Below are positions 27,360 through 40,100 of a stretch of DNA of 64,000 bases, piece after piece. Position 1 is the stretch's first letter; each line of letters begins with the position of its first letter. The DNA comes from Stereocaulon alpinum (Eukaryota; Ascomycota; Lecanoromycetes; Lecanorales; Stereocaulaceae): positions 62,001-126,000 of the forward strand of contig JAEUBA010000080.1 in assembly GCA_018257865.1 (NCBI GenBank). The letters run 5' to 3'. The position numbers and the translations under genes were made by a program. The notes under the pieces are model-generated. The model was not told the origin of the DNA. It was given only the letters and a program-made list of their open reading frames with translations, and made no database searches.

Positions 27360-29850
27360 GATTCCCAACGTGCTGTGACCGGTGTGAGTAAAATTGTTCG
27401 CTTTGATACCGTGACAGGGTCTACGTCACAAGAAAGCCCAAAGGGCGGGAGGAAACGTGTTGGCGATGAGACAACACTAGGAGGTTTCCTACGGATGGTC
27501 TGTTACACGCATCCTCAAAGAAGGCCTAAGCTGCCTATGAGAATCTCTCAGTGAGGTGTTACGTTCGGGATAAAGTCCGCCCCTCACCAAGTAAGAAACA
27601 GGTCGAAGTGGCATCCTGACCGGTCCCTTTGATCATCTGCCTTACCCATAAATAGGCGTGTTTGGTATCTTTTGTGTCACCGTTGCCACCATAAGCATCT
27701 TCCGGTTTTAGGCACCTTTAGGCGTCGAAGGCCCGAAAGAGAGCAACATTCGCTAGTCAATTTTAGGCGCTTGGATGACTGTCATCTTGTGGATTGAGTC
27801 TTGCTCTGACAAATGCAAAATTGGAACATCTCGGCGCCCTCTTAGAGTCCAGCATGGCTGGAGCGCCTTCCGTATCTCTCAATCCCTACATACATAATCC
27901 TCCGCACGTTAGGAATGACGATTAAGACAAGAAGTCAAATGCATGCGAGACCTTCTTAGGTCACACACAGCTTCACTAGTCCCACTTTCTATAACATTAA
28001 AGAAGGGGATTGTCGGCTTTATGTAGTCTTCTACCAAACGATGCTTGCCGCTCCTGTCCGCATGGACTTTGACTTGTCATCCACAGCTTATTTGTGCGAA
28101 TCGTACAATACCAGTAATAGAAAAATAGGAGAAAGCGCTCAACAGGCCTGTAAGTTGCCTATCTACCACTTGTCGTGGATCACCGGAAAGCCCGAACAGA
28201 GGCTTGACATTGGCAATAGATGCTCCGCGATATATTCAAAGTTCGCAGAATGCAGCTTCTTATGTCAAAAGCACAGTGTTGCTAATGTAGTTCCTAAGAC
28301 GAATGTCGTTCATGCTGACATATGCAATTATGAACTTGTCAAAAAGACCTCGTCTAGCGTCTTATTGCGTCTTTCCGATGTGCAAGCCCTTCAATATAGA
28401 ACAATGCACTCGTATCCAGCCAAGACTCCAGCTACGTGCAATACTTGCGTAAAACCCGTACACCTCATGTCCTTGACATGACTGAGACTAGGCCTTCGAA
28501 AGGATCTATATATGCACCATAGAAGTCACATACTAAGGTGACGCGCGAAACGGTTCAGGTAAATTACAAGCCTGTGCGTTGCGTAACTTGGCAAAACTAT
28601 CTGATCTACAATGGGCCGGCGAAATCGTAAAGACTTCCAAGAACACCATACCCTTCTTTCCACCATTTCCCATTCACCAACGTGCTGAGAAAATGTGCAT
28701 CCCAACCCGGATATGGAGAAGGCGTTCCCCCCATCAAATGTCACTATACTCCCTTTAACCCAAAGTTCGCCACCTCCCTCCCGCCTCCAACCAAGTAAGT
28801 CTAGCTCAGATTCATGCTGTTCATGGCTTTTCTCCCCCAAGAATACCCTAGGACTGTACTTCCTCACCTTGTACATCCTCAAGTCGGTACTCGAGGGAAA
28901 GCATTCCAGATCCTGGGCAGACAGCGGTGTTCTACTGGCTGCTTTTTACCAGGCATCGAAATGCGGAGCGGAGACTGGAATAATCTGTTTATACCTCGGT
29001 ATCCGCATCTCGTCCATCACGTGGCTCGCTGCCGTGGAGGTGCCGGGGCCACAGAAGGCAAGGGTGGGTGAAAGCCACGAGAACGCGCAGGGTAAGAAAG
29101 TTGTGACCAAGGACAGTAGATGTTGTGACAGTCGGTAATATGATGGCGAAAGAAACGGTGGTTTGATGTGTGATATGCAACGAAGGGAATAGTGGGCTGA
29201 TTGTGGGCTCGAAGGTTGGGGAGGGTAGTCATGAGATGTCTGGCTTTTTCATCATCTGGCATTGGATCACGATTCTTTTGAAGTAGGATATGAGAATACA
29301 AGAGTACGGAAGAGACCATGCCGTTCGAATCCTTGGGAATAGCGGCGTTGTTAATGGAGGGTAACTCTAAGATTAACCCCCCATTGTAGAGAGATAATTT
29401 GAATTCGCTAGAGTCCAGCACAGATGGGATTCGGCTATTCTGTATATCGTACTAAGTAACTTGCCACTGTGACACGAGAGCTTTTATATAATGGAATAGC
29501 CGCGATCAACATAGTCGGGGTGGCTAAAGCATTCATTGGACCCCGAGACAAGATGCGACGTATATGTGGCCGGACACGCCAGGATTGAACCTGAGATTCA
29601 TGGCCAACCTTTGATATCCAATACATGCCGTCTACCATAGGAAGCAAACACGCTGTTTGAATTCTCTCAAAGTTGGAGTGTGACCCATTGAGACAGAGAT
29701 GTAATACTTCCCAGTAAGGTCAGCGTTGACTTCAGCGGCCTTCATGAGGATAGCTGCATCCTTCTACCTCATTCTAATATGCTGTAGTAATGCCTCCTCT
29801 TCACACAAAGCGCCCATTGCCGAGGAGAACGGTCGACGTATCAGCTCTTT
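27360..29850. other. Gene-poor stretch
   Basis: Two plus-strand frames are of note, 28041-28481 (146 codons, 9 Cys) and 28695-29138 (147 codons), but neither has a signal peptide, a domain or splice support. I see nothing else that can be annotated. Confidence 0.4.
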
Positions 29851-32800
29851 TCAGGGAGTGTTATTCTCCGTTGATACAGCCTCTGCTAATATATCCTGGC
29901 ATGGATCAGGATCAGCATCGACGGAAACATCAATTGAACCATCAAGTGGCGTCGTAGTAGATTCAACGTGATGCGAGGGGAGGGCGGCTCGAACAGTGCT
30001 TGCTTGAGGTTTATGTGCAAGCAGCAGCGACTTTGTGGAGTTTTGATTATTTTTAATAGCGATTTGCAGGGCGGTCTCATGGTCGTTGTTTTGTAGATCA
30101 ATGTCAGCTCCATTGGCAAGTATCAGCTTGACAATATTGACATGGCCTTCAGACGACGCGAGGTGCAATGGGGAGAAACCTTCCATGTCTTGGACGTTGA
30201 CATTGGCTCCACAAGCGACTAATATCTGGGCCATACTTTGATAGCCACGGCTTGCTGCAATTTGTAGCGCAGTCCTACTCTTCTCGGTCACTTGGTCGAC
30301 GTCAGCTCCTCTGTCAATCAATAGCCGTGCCACGTCTTCATGGTTAATACATGATGATGCCAAACAGAGTGCACTCGAGCCCGAATCGTCTCGAGCATTT
30401 ACGTCTGCTCCACTGGCAAGCAGTAACCGTACCACCTTCTTGTGACCACCCGATAACGCCTTCATCAAGGCCGTCCGACCGAGCTCATCCCGGGTATTAG
30501 GATTAGCGCCATGCGCAAGCAAGAACCGCACCACTTTATCGTGACCGGCGAATGAGGCTGCCCCAAGAGCACTGCCATATTTCCCACCAGGAGCATTTAC
30601 GTCAGTTCCGTTGGCAAGAAGTAGCTTTAACACTTTTATCTTGTTACACCATGAGGCTGCTTGCAATGCATTGCCATACTTCCCACCTTGAGCGTGCACA
30701 TCGGTACCGTGTCGGAGCAGCAATTTAATGATCTTGAACTCGCGACCAATGATGGCTTGTTGTAAGGCGTTGCCATACCCTTCGCCGCAGTCAGCATTGA
30801 CGTGCGCTCCTTTTTCAAGTAACAGTTCGACGCACGTCTTGCTTGCATTCCTGACAGCAATCCACAAAACGGACATCGTGCCAGGTAGTTTAACATTGAC
30901 GTCGGCCCCTTCGCTGATAAGTAGACCAAGGACTTGCAGCATGCCTTGGTCCTGGTGCTCTCTATACATGACCGCCCCGCGCAATGGTGTTATCCCACTA
31001 CTAGAGAAAGCATTGACATCCGCACCTGCTTCTAGCAAGTGGCGAGTCATGAGCTCGTTGTGATGGAAGGCTGCATAATGTAAGGGTGCAAATTCTGTGT
31101 CATCTCGAGCGTTTGCCATTGCTCCCGCCGCTAGTAGCATGTCCACAAGGTCCGTACGACCAAATCTTGCAGCGGAGACTATTAACTCCGCGTGAGAGCC
31201 TCCTCTTACCAGTTCTGCAAGCTCGTTGCAAGTCTGCAAACACCGAATAGCCTTCTCAAGGACATGACTAGCGTTGCCCAATAGGCCTAGTTTTTGGGAA
31301 CCACGGTAGAGTTGCTCGTACCACATCCCTGCTTTACCAAACATCTCGGATCTTTCGTAAAAACGAGCGAGTTCGGACTTGGCTTGTAAGGTGTCGCGAT
31401 CAGAAGGACCAAATGCTGCTTCGCTCTCTTCAACGACTTGTGATAACCTCCACTCTTCGTCAGACACTCCAATTGTGAAGGACTCTGGCGTTAGGTTGGT
31501 ATCTTCGTCACCGGGTGCTTGAGTAGCGGGAGATGACTTTGGCAATGTGCTAGCTGCCACGGCGTGACGCTCGGAGTGGGCATAGTGATTTATCCTCTCA
31601 CGCACGTCGCGCAACTGGCCTGCAGCCCAAATGCTGAGATCATCTAGTTCGCCAACGATCTCTTTGCTCGTTCGATACAAGGCCTCGAGAGCTTCAGCAG
31701 CGCCTTCTAACTTTCCTTGCTTCCACAATGTTAGCCCCAGGCTTTTGAGTAGCAGTAGTGAGCGCCTGTCACGTGGCCAGGATGGTCCCTGCACCACTGT
31801 CTCATACTGTATCGCCGCAGTGAGCATCGCTTCTGCTTCGCGAAGATAGGTCTCGTCAAGATACAATCGAGCGAAGCGCGCGGTCACAGAGCCATACTGG
31901 TGACACAACCTCCCATCTGGAGCCTCAAGTATTCCTGGTGCGATACGAGATCGTATTGAATACTCAAAATGTTTGACAAAAGGCAAGTGTGTTAGACGAA
32001 GTCGTTTGTCCGTACCGTCCTCCAGTAGGCGTTGACTTAAAGCAAACGCAGCAAGCAAAATCCAGTCTTCCCTTTCAGCTTGCTGGAGTGTTTCTAAACG
32101 CCACCGGCATAGCGAATTGTGGAGGGAGAAGCTCGAGACGGTGCCATCAATGCCCCGTCTCGTCTTTAAAAGGCATAAGGATTCCAATCGATTGAATGTG
32201 AATCGGAATCTGAATTGATCCTGTACAAAGGTCCCCAGCCATTTCGACTCTGTTGTAATGGAATCCGTTTCGTTGGGAGACTGCGGCGATCTGGTGGAAT
32301 GATTTAGCCCAGAGCCATTCTCAAGTGCTGTGTAATGAGCCAGCATCTCAATTGGAACTGTGCGAGGGCCGAAACAACAACAAAGATTCAAGAGACGGTT
32401 CGCGTCCTCGTCCCCGCCTAACCTTGAGACGACCATTCCCAGAGTACTTGAAATCGACATGTTTTTGTCATAGAACCAAGCGCTCCTCTCCGGTTTGTGC
32501 GCCATCAACTCGTGACAGTGGGACTCGTATAATCCAAGGAATTCATGAATAGGGATGCCCTCACGCAACACAGCTCTAGCTTGTTCAACGGCCAGGGGAA
32601 CACCATCCAATGCTCGAACGATTTGTTTTGCAAGTTCAATAGCTACAAATGAGGTTCAGCACAGACTAGGAGATGTAGTCGGACATACTCACCGTCTGCA
32701 GACTGCTCTAGATGAGATGATCGATATAGTAACATCGCGCAGCCAGCGTCTTCATCAACGCTGTCAAGCTCGAGGCTCTGAAAATCTAGATGCTTGGCTG

Positions 32801-34674
32801 TTCGATGGAGTGTAGTTGTGACAATGACTGTCCCCTGTTTGCACTGAGGTACCAGGCGTCGACAATCAAAGTCCTCCAGATCGTCAATACTATCAATTAC
32901 AAGAAGCCATCTGCCAGCTTCTGAACTGGTTGACAGCCAACGATGAACTAGAGATATGTCCTTCTCGCCCCATGTAGGCGCGGACGTCGAAGGATCCCTA
33001 GAGTTAATCTCAAACGCGATGTTAGAGTAGGATTCCACAGCTCGCTGGAAATTTGCTGCGTTGACCCAAAGGATGGCAGGGTAGGTTTGTTTATGGAGTT
33101 TTAGATACTGCAGTGCCAAGCGAGTCTTTCCAAAACCGCCTAGGCCCCATATGACCGCAGACTTTTGCCCAGAGCCATCGGTATGAAGAATTTTAGTAAG
33201 CCGATCGAGTTCGGAAACACGTCCAAAGAAAGCTTCACTCGATAAGGGAAGTTCGCTAAGTAATGATGATTTATCCACAGTGCGGAGCGCATGGGCTACA
33301 GAGCATGAGAAAAGACTTTTTGTACATGGATGTTGACTACCTACTTTCCAGAAGAGCATTGGCGCACTTCTCAACATCATATTTGTGACAATCGAGGTAG
33401 TATCTTGTTGCACCTGTAAGGACGTCAAAATCCTTCCACTCTTCCAACTTCATTTTCTGCAGCCCCTGATCTACATTCAGTCTAACGTAGGTCAGATCCT
33501 GGCTTTGCTGATGGTGCACTTCGTTTGCGAATTCATCCGCAATCCTTTCAGTGTTCGTGGCAATAGAAGCCAAGCTTTTGAGGATCTGTATGGCTGTGTC
33601 TCCTACTGCTTTGAGTGGCGGAACGCCGGTTCCAATACTGACAACACAACTGATCTTACGTTTCGACTTACCCCAGACGTGGCTTGCTTCATCAAAGACA
33701 GCACGTACGGGATTGTTGTAGTTCACGCCTCCATCAATGTAGTTCGCTGGCGGTTCGCCGAATCGGATCGAGGGGAAGTAAAACGGAGCAGCCGATGTCG
33801 CCCGAGCAGCTTGCCAGATGGTGCAACCAGTCCCAGGTTCCCACGAGCTGCGATAATTTCTAAGTCGAGAAGGTGTGCTAGTGTCTTTGTTGGTAACACA
33901 GACGAAACTGAACAAGAGCAAAGTGTCAGTACTTTCTCCATATACGAGTTGTTGAAGCGTGTAAAGAATACGGCCATCATACGTTTGGCACGCAGCCGGA
34001 ACTTGTTCTGCTATATCTGCCTCGAACAATAGAGCTTCTTCCTGGCCAAGCTGATCAGCGACCATGGCCTTGACAACAGTCTCCAGGTTTGCTGCATCAA
34101 ATCTTGTAGACCCTTTCATCCCTTTGAAGAGTTTGCTGACTGTGCTGCCCGCAATGAAGCCTTCCTGGGGGAAAATCTTAGGCGCCATGTCCAGATATGT
34201 CGATATACATGTATTGATGTCCATTCTCAGCACTCCAAGCATGATAGCAATGAGCCTAATTGAAGTCAAAGTCAGTAATTTTACTGGAAAACGCAGGCCC
34301 GACCGTTCAAATGGGTGAAATTTGAAGCAGTCTCCCTTCACATATCTTCCATACGGAGGTGATTGGGTTGGCTGGAGCGAGAGATTCGACACAAAGTACT
34401 TTTGCAGATGCAAGTCGAATGGAACTTACCCGCCGGTAGAAGCTCCACCAATCATGTCAAAATAGTCGCAAGGAAGTAAAGGCCGTACGACATCTGAATC
34501 GACTTTTCCATCCAGAACGTACATGATCCTTTGCAGTATCAGAAGCGATGAAAGCCCTCGAACACCTCCACCGTCTGTGGACCGAACGTATAAGCAACGG
34601 ACCAACACAAGAGGGTTCAGCGACAAGTTACCTAGAGATAGAAGACGCAACCCCTTGTTCGACTCTTCGTCCAT
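29851..34674 (-). CDS. NLR-type protein: patatin - NB-ARC - ankyrin repeats
   Basis: Six exons (34674-34632, 34574-34430, 34255-33983, 33907-33345, 33295-32693, 32642-29851) close in frame to 1472 residues. Residues 1-~345 are a patatin-like phospholipase: oxyanion motif DGGGVRG (15-21), nucleophile elbow GASTG with Ser60, and catalytic Asp212 in YIDGG. The NB-ARC domain follows with P-loop GLGGFGKT (392-399), a Walker B-like LLVIDSIDDL and VIVTTT. A helical linker with TPR-like character leads to about 12 ankyrin repeats (~1024-1420), several with the YGNALQAAS start typical of fungal NLRs. Such proteins act in non-self recognition, with ligand binding by the repeats, oligomerisation by NB-ARC and the lipase as effector. 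All key residues are present, so it is probably active. ATG 34674 has context GCCATGG. Confidence 0.92.
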
Positions 34675-35821
34675 GGCTGCGAGTCTGATTGTCTTGGTAA
34701 CGTCTGACGGCACTGCCACCTATATGTGTACGGACAAGACGGCGTAGGCACTCCGGATAGCTGCAAAGGGGCTAGAGTCCACGGCTGTAGTGGTCTATGT
34801 GTCCTCGTTGCGTGTCTATAGTTGTTCTTGCGCTGCCTTGAAGGTGGTTTGAGACTCAGGTACCGGGCTCCAGATGCGTGTAGCGGGGCTTTGTCAAAGG
34901 CCAACAATTATCTCGGCAGCCTGATACGGGGCAACACTCCTCCGAAGGTAGCAATGGTGAGAATTCCAGTCCACAGAGCGTGTAGTATTATCACAGACCT
35001 CCACGGGTAGCAGGTCTTTGGAATCTTGGTGTAGTATTACTAGACCAGGCTGCTGATTGTGTAGGGCCTAGAGAGAGTCTTTTATCGTTGTGATATCGTC
35101 ACTAAGAACGGATATATATCTATAGTGAGACTGAAGGCACGTATATCATCAGTTTTAGGGAGGCTGTTCGTGGATTCGTAAAGCGTATTCGTCTGGTGTC
35201 GAATCTTCGATTAACGCTTGGGCAGCGTATCTACTCCGTAGCAGTTGCAGTCAGAAGGAAGGGAATTGAGATACATGCACACTCTGGAGTATATATGTAG
35301 AAAGCGAATACACGTTCGAGAGAAGTGATGACAATACAATCGCAGTGTGATTGACGTTGATAAAAGATCAAGAAGGGAGCTCTCAATTATCGTCTTGGCA
35401 ATGTTATCGCGAAGGGTTCACCACTCAACCGTCGACACTGGCCAATCGTCTACTTCGAGGGCTGAAGGCTGGACACCTTCAGACAGAGCCTTGGAACTAA
35501 TCCTTTGAGTTTGAGGACGTTTAGTTCCGGCGACTAAATCCATCGCCTAAGTGACCAGCTCCAGGACCCTCTCCAAAGGCTGATTAGCTGAAGCGCTAGA
35601 CCTGTGAGTGGGGTTCTCGGCCGGTCTGTAGAAGCGCAGATTGCAATTGTAACTGCCACATCCACTGCAATTGCCACAGTCTTAATAGTGGATATAATGC
35701 TACCAAGTCTATAGGTTCCCGTCAGAAAGGTTATGGATTGTACGACCATGTGAAACAACCCTCCAATCGCACAAGTCCAACAAGCTCATACTAAGAGGTG
35801 ATGAGTCCCTTCGAGTCCATG
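34675..35821. other. Promoter side of NLR and 3' flank of CFEM gene
   Basis: No gene recognised. Minus-strand frames at 35534-35978 partly overlap the last CFEM exon in another frame and are shadows. Confidence 0.5.
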
Positions 35822-36829
35822 TCACAAAGCCAACAATAAAGCCATCACAGCTCCCGCAATACTTGAAGGAATCCAGAGTCCCACAGGTGCCGATGTGTAG
35901 GGTGCACCACCAGTGAATGGCAGAACCGAAGAGTTCGAAGAGTTCAAGGGGTTTCCAACACCGCCAAGCGATACGCAAAGAGCATCAGACAGGTCGACGA
36001 CAACTAGAGTCCAGATGTGTCAGCTGGAGGACATCTCTCATTACCAATGATTGCTTAGTTACCCTGCATGTCTGGTGGACTACAAAAAGACTGGTAGCAG
36101 GACCACATGACTGAAGCATAGGTTGGCGACTTGCAGATACATGATTTGTTCGAGTAGCTGCCACAGCCAGAGAAGTCGTGTGACTTGGCGCAAGATTGCT
36201 GTGCTTGGTCAGCAACTAGATCTTACATATCAAGCGACGAAGAACTCACGGCGCATGGAGGATAATTAAGAGGTTCAGTGGGGTCTTCGCCCTTGGTGAA
36301 ATAGCTCGCAGCTGAAGTAGCAGCCGCTACTGCTGTTGCGACTTGCGAGCTCAGGGTTGCATTGTTGCTATATGTAGGCGCGCAGAGCTGTTGTTCGATT
36401 GCTGCGGCGGCTGGTGAAGAATTCGATCAGCTATCTGTCTTTTTGTCGGGAATGCAGCATGGTTTTTCTGCTGTGTAGATGCGAAGAGCCTCACCCTTCG
36501 TATCAGCCCCATTGCAACTCGACTCCTCACACGCAGCGAGCTTGCCACGATAGTCCGTGCTACAGGCGCACTGAATGTTGAAGACGTCACACTTGGTAGT
36601 CGGGAGCGTTTCGTTGGCACAGATTTGCTGTGTCAATGAATCAGCTCAGCTACCTCATGAGTTATACTATCATACTCACGGCGCAGGGGGGATACGTCTG
36701 AATGCTGGAGGTACTGCCGCTTGCGGTGGGAGCAGGAACTGCTGGAAGGGTCGTCTGAGATGCTGCTTGAGGCATGCCTGCCACGGTAGCAGCGAGGATG
36801 GCAACGAACGACAACATAGCGAGATGCAT
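35822..36829 (-). CDS. Double-CFEM, GPI-anchored surface protein
   Basis: Five exons (36829-36680, 36627-36495, 36410-36250, 36198-36063, 36003-35822), introns 51-84 nt, 253 residues. A signal peptide (MLSFVAILAATVAG) is followed by two complete CFEM domains. The first runs PPCAQIC ... TKCDVFNIQCAC ... LAACEESSC ... IEQQLC; the second PPCAQSC ... GCGSYSNKSCIC ... WSCYQSFC ... LSDALC; each has the full eight Cys. Both domains are cut by introns right after the PPCA motif, at the same phase, which points to an internal duplication. The C-terminus is Ser/Thr-rich and ends in a hydrophobic GPI signal (SSIAGAVMALLLAL). CFEM proteins take up heme or iron, take part in wall integrity, or act as effectors. 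At the site of the heme-ligand Asp both domains carry Asn. Confidence 0.9.
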
Positions 36830-37612
36830 GACGGTCTCAAATATGACAGAGGAATGATACTGCGCGGAACCGTCTTGACGAAGTATTGCATGAAGTGGAA
36901 GACAGCAGAAGAAGAGGACTCAATCAAAGCTTCAAGCTTGAGTATCAGCGCATGGTCTTTGTGGGCGTCCCAATTTTGCCGTTCTGGGAACATTGGCGCT
37001 AAAAGCTCTTTTCCAGTCTTTGTTCCGTGTCCTCGATCATGGTGAAGTGGTAATTAACGTTGCGGCTGGCGGCACCGTGGCAGAAAGAAATGCATTTAGG
37101 TAGCGGAAACGGCGTATCCAGTGGCGCCGGTGAACGTGGCTAGGCTCCAGGCTTTGTGAAATGGATATAGATGATGTTGCTGATACTGCAAATTTAGTAT
37201 TGAGTGGGGAGAGCGGGCGCAGCCGGTCCTTGTCACAGCGGAGAACAAAGGGATGGGAGAGGTTTTGCACAATCTTGGGAGCCCGCACACCAAGAACACA
37301 GCTCACCTATTATCAACGCAATCAACTTCGGTAGATGATATATGGAGAACGACGAAAAGGGTATCCGAACGATGAACAATGCAGATGACCTCTGGCCATA
37401 GAGAGGAAACTAGGCTCGGCCGCCAATCATGGTCTTGCGAAATTCGGCATAGTCTGCCGCGGTAGCACTAGAAAGAGGGGTCCAAGGATGAAGGGCGTAC
37501 TTCTAGATCATGATTCGAAGAAGTAGAATCAACGCAAAAGTGCTATGCCGCCTTTATGTACAAGCCTCATCATCATCTCTTCGCGTTCAGATCAACCGTC
37601 ATTCGCAAAGCC
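36830..37612. other. Intergenic between CFEM gene and transporter
   Basis: No gene recognised. This holds the CFEM promoter and the 3' end of the transporter; short frames only. Confidence 0.5.
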
Positions 37613-39460
37613 TCAATGCTTCTCATTATCACGATTCATCTCGTGCTGAATGACAGCGGCCTTGATATCCTCGGTAGGAGCCGAGATGCTAACACCCTTA
37701 TTCGTAAGACCCATCTCTTGTGCAAAGGTACTATGTGGGACCCAGCTGGCGCTGTGACGAGCATTGGTTTCTTCCATCATCTTGTCTACTTGTTCCAAGG
37801 TCAGACCCTTGGTCTCCGGCACGAAGAAGTAGGCGAAGGCGAGGGAGAGGCAGCAGAGGGAGCCCCAGAGAAAGAAGACTTTGGCACCGAGGTTGGCGTC
37901 GCCTTTGCCCGTGCCGACAAGGTAGGGGGTGATGACGGCAATGATCTAAGAAAGTCATTAGCGTCGATCAGCGTGGTGGAAAGGATAGACTTACGCAGTT
38001 CCAGAACCAATTGGATGACGTGGATATGCCGACACCACGGGAGCGGATAGGTAGTGGGAAGATCTCGCCAATGACAACCCACGCGCACGGTCCCCAGGTG
38101 GCTGCAAAGAACGAGATGTTGAAGCAAATGAAAGCAATCATAGCGCTTACAGCGGCTTTATTGTGTTGGCTCTCTCTACCAGCCGTAACACCGATGATGC
38201 CGACAATGTACTGCATGACTATCATGCCCGTACCGCCAATGATGAGGATCTTGCGACGGCCAAAGCGCTCGACTGTCCAAAAGGAAATGGGCGTGGAGAG
38301 CACGTTGACAAGCGTGGTAATGAGGCTTATGAGGAAGGGATTGCTGATAGTCCCGAGGGAGGTAAAGAAGACTGTGCCGAAGTAGAAGATGAAGTTGATA
38401 CCGGTAAGCTGTTGCATCATTTGCATAAGGATACCTGAAGCGCATATGTGAGCTATGGAAAATGTGGATAAGGGTATCAAGAATTGACTCACCAACAGTG
38501 GTACGACGGCTATTGCTTGAACCCTTGAAGATTGAACCACGGAAGCAATTGGCCCAGCTGCCGATCCATGAAGTCTGAGGAATCACTTGCATCTCGTACT
38601 CATGATTGGCGATAATTTCGGCCAATTCATCCTGGATGTATTCTGAGTCAATGGCTTGACCGCGAACACTGGCAAGCGCTTTGGCGGCTTTCTCGAGCTT
38701 GCCCTTCTTGACAAAGTAGCGAGGCGATTCGGGAAGTAGGAAGAGCCCAACGGCCAAGATAATGGCCCACAAGAATTGTACGGCAATTGGGATACGGTAA
38801 GAGCCGGTATTGTCGCGCTTTTGAGTGGCGTAGACCACGCAGTTGGCCAGCAAGATACCAATGGTAATACAGAATTGATATCCAGCCACGACTGCACCAC
38901 GGACCTTCTTGGGCGCAATTTCCTAAGCAGATCAGTGAATGTTGTCCTTGACGGTGTCGAAAGGAGCCACTTGAACATACCGACATGTACAGAATGACAA
39001 TAGCTGAGATGAAGCCAACTCCAAGTCCAGCGATGAGACGCCCGGCAACCATGACACCGAGACCTGTAGAGGCAGTCTCAAGAATACATCCGACTGTGAA
39101 GATACCACAGCCGGTGATAATCGTGGTTCTACGACCCATCTGATCGGCAAGATCGCCAGCGATCAGAGCACCGAAGAAGGTACCGCAGGACAAGATGGAC
39201 GTGGTCAAAGACTGATCGCTAGCTGGTAGATGGAAAGCTGTTACAGCGGCCTTGTCGTTAGGGTCAGGATATGGAAGACCAGTGTATTGTCGAATGAAGT
39301 AAGGCATGGCTAACACGCCACTCATCCAGCCGGTGTCATAACCAAAGAAGATACCACCAAAAGCAGCGAAGGCGCAAATGAAGTAAGCTTTGAGGGTGAC
39401 GGGGGCTTCGACACGAGACACCTCGGTGGTCCCTGTAATGACAACTCCTCCGCCAGGCAT
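37613..39460 (-). CDS. MFS sugar (hexose) transporter
   Basis: Four exons (39460-38981, 38922-38493, 38434-37995, 37945-37613) give 560 residues, a normal length. It is a 12-TM major facilitator of the sugar porter family: GGIFFGYDTGWMSGVL in TM1, GDLADQMGRRTT in loop 2-3, PESPRYFVKKGKLEKA after TM6 (from residue 224), QQLTGINFIFYFG in TM7, VERFGRRK, and PETKGLTLEQVDKM before the cytosolic tail. The N-terminus (TEVSRVEAPVTLKAY) resembles the RCO-3/monosaccharide transporter group, which move glucose by proton symport or act as sensors; which of these applies is not decidable. Upstream GTGGGG/CTGGGG motifs hint at carbon catabolite control. Confidence 0.93.
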
Positions 39461-40100
39461 GGTTGCGGTATTGTTGTTGCTATGGCTCTATTGAATCTGT
39501 TGGATTCAGGCCGAGTCAATGAAGCTGGCAGTCGAAGTAGCTGATTCAGAGGGGAGATTTGAAGGGTGGGGAAGACTTGAAGTAATTTAAAGAAGTTGAA
39601 TACGAGCTAGGAGAATAACGCACTTACACGCCTGACACTGTATCTAACGTTACCTTCATGAATTGCCGACCCCGCAAAATAGTTAGGCTAAAAGAGAATA
39701 TTCACATCCACTGGTGACGGGAGCGCGTTCACTGGTAGCATGGATGGCGGAGAGAGTAACCCCGTAAAGAGGCATCTCCGTGCTTACGCGCATAATGTTC
39801 ACCCTAGTCATCATGTGGTGCAACGACCTGGGGGAACTGGCTATCTGGTGACCCCCCATGTGTACTGCGTGTATATTTGCCAGGTACGTATTGATCAGGA
39901 GACACGGCGTGGTGTAGCTACCCTGAGCCAAGCGTATGCGAGATCTGGCGATAAGATTGGTACTTATCTTAGACTTCGCGCCCGTTAATAGGTCCGCTTT
40001 TCTAATACAGTACTGGTCGGGAACGTAACGTTATTAGCATGCAGCTATCCTGATCCGGCATGTGGGCAAAAGTATCCCAGGGGCCCTTCGCCCCACCACA
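39461..40100 (-). promoter_or_regulatory. Transporter upstream region with CreA-like motifs
   Basis: Matches to the CreA/Mig1-type consensus SYGGRG are seen at 39566-39571 (GTGGGG), 39828-39833 (CTGGGG) and 40091-40096 (minus strand GTGGGG). The motif is short, so three hits in 640 bp may be chance. The link to glucose repression is an inference from the gene's function. Confidence 0.3.

Noticed and set aside
28041..28481. Plus-strand 146-codon frame
   Set aside because: No domain, signal peptide, intron or neighbour support; length alone is not enough.
28695..29138. Plus-strand 147-codon frame
   Set aside because: Low-information composition and no recognisable family; opposite frames are equally open.
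29565..29640. tRNA-like segment on the minus strand (GGTTCAATCC B-box look-alike)
   Set aside because: The T-stem does not pair properly with a seven-base loop and no matching acceptor stem was found.
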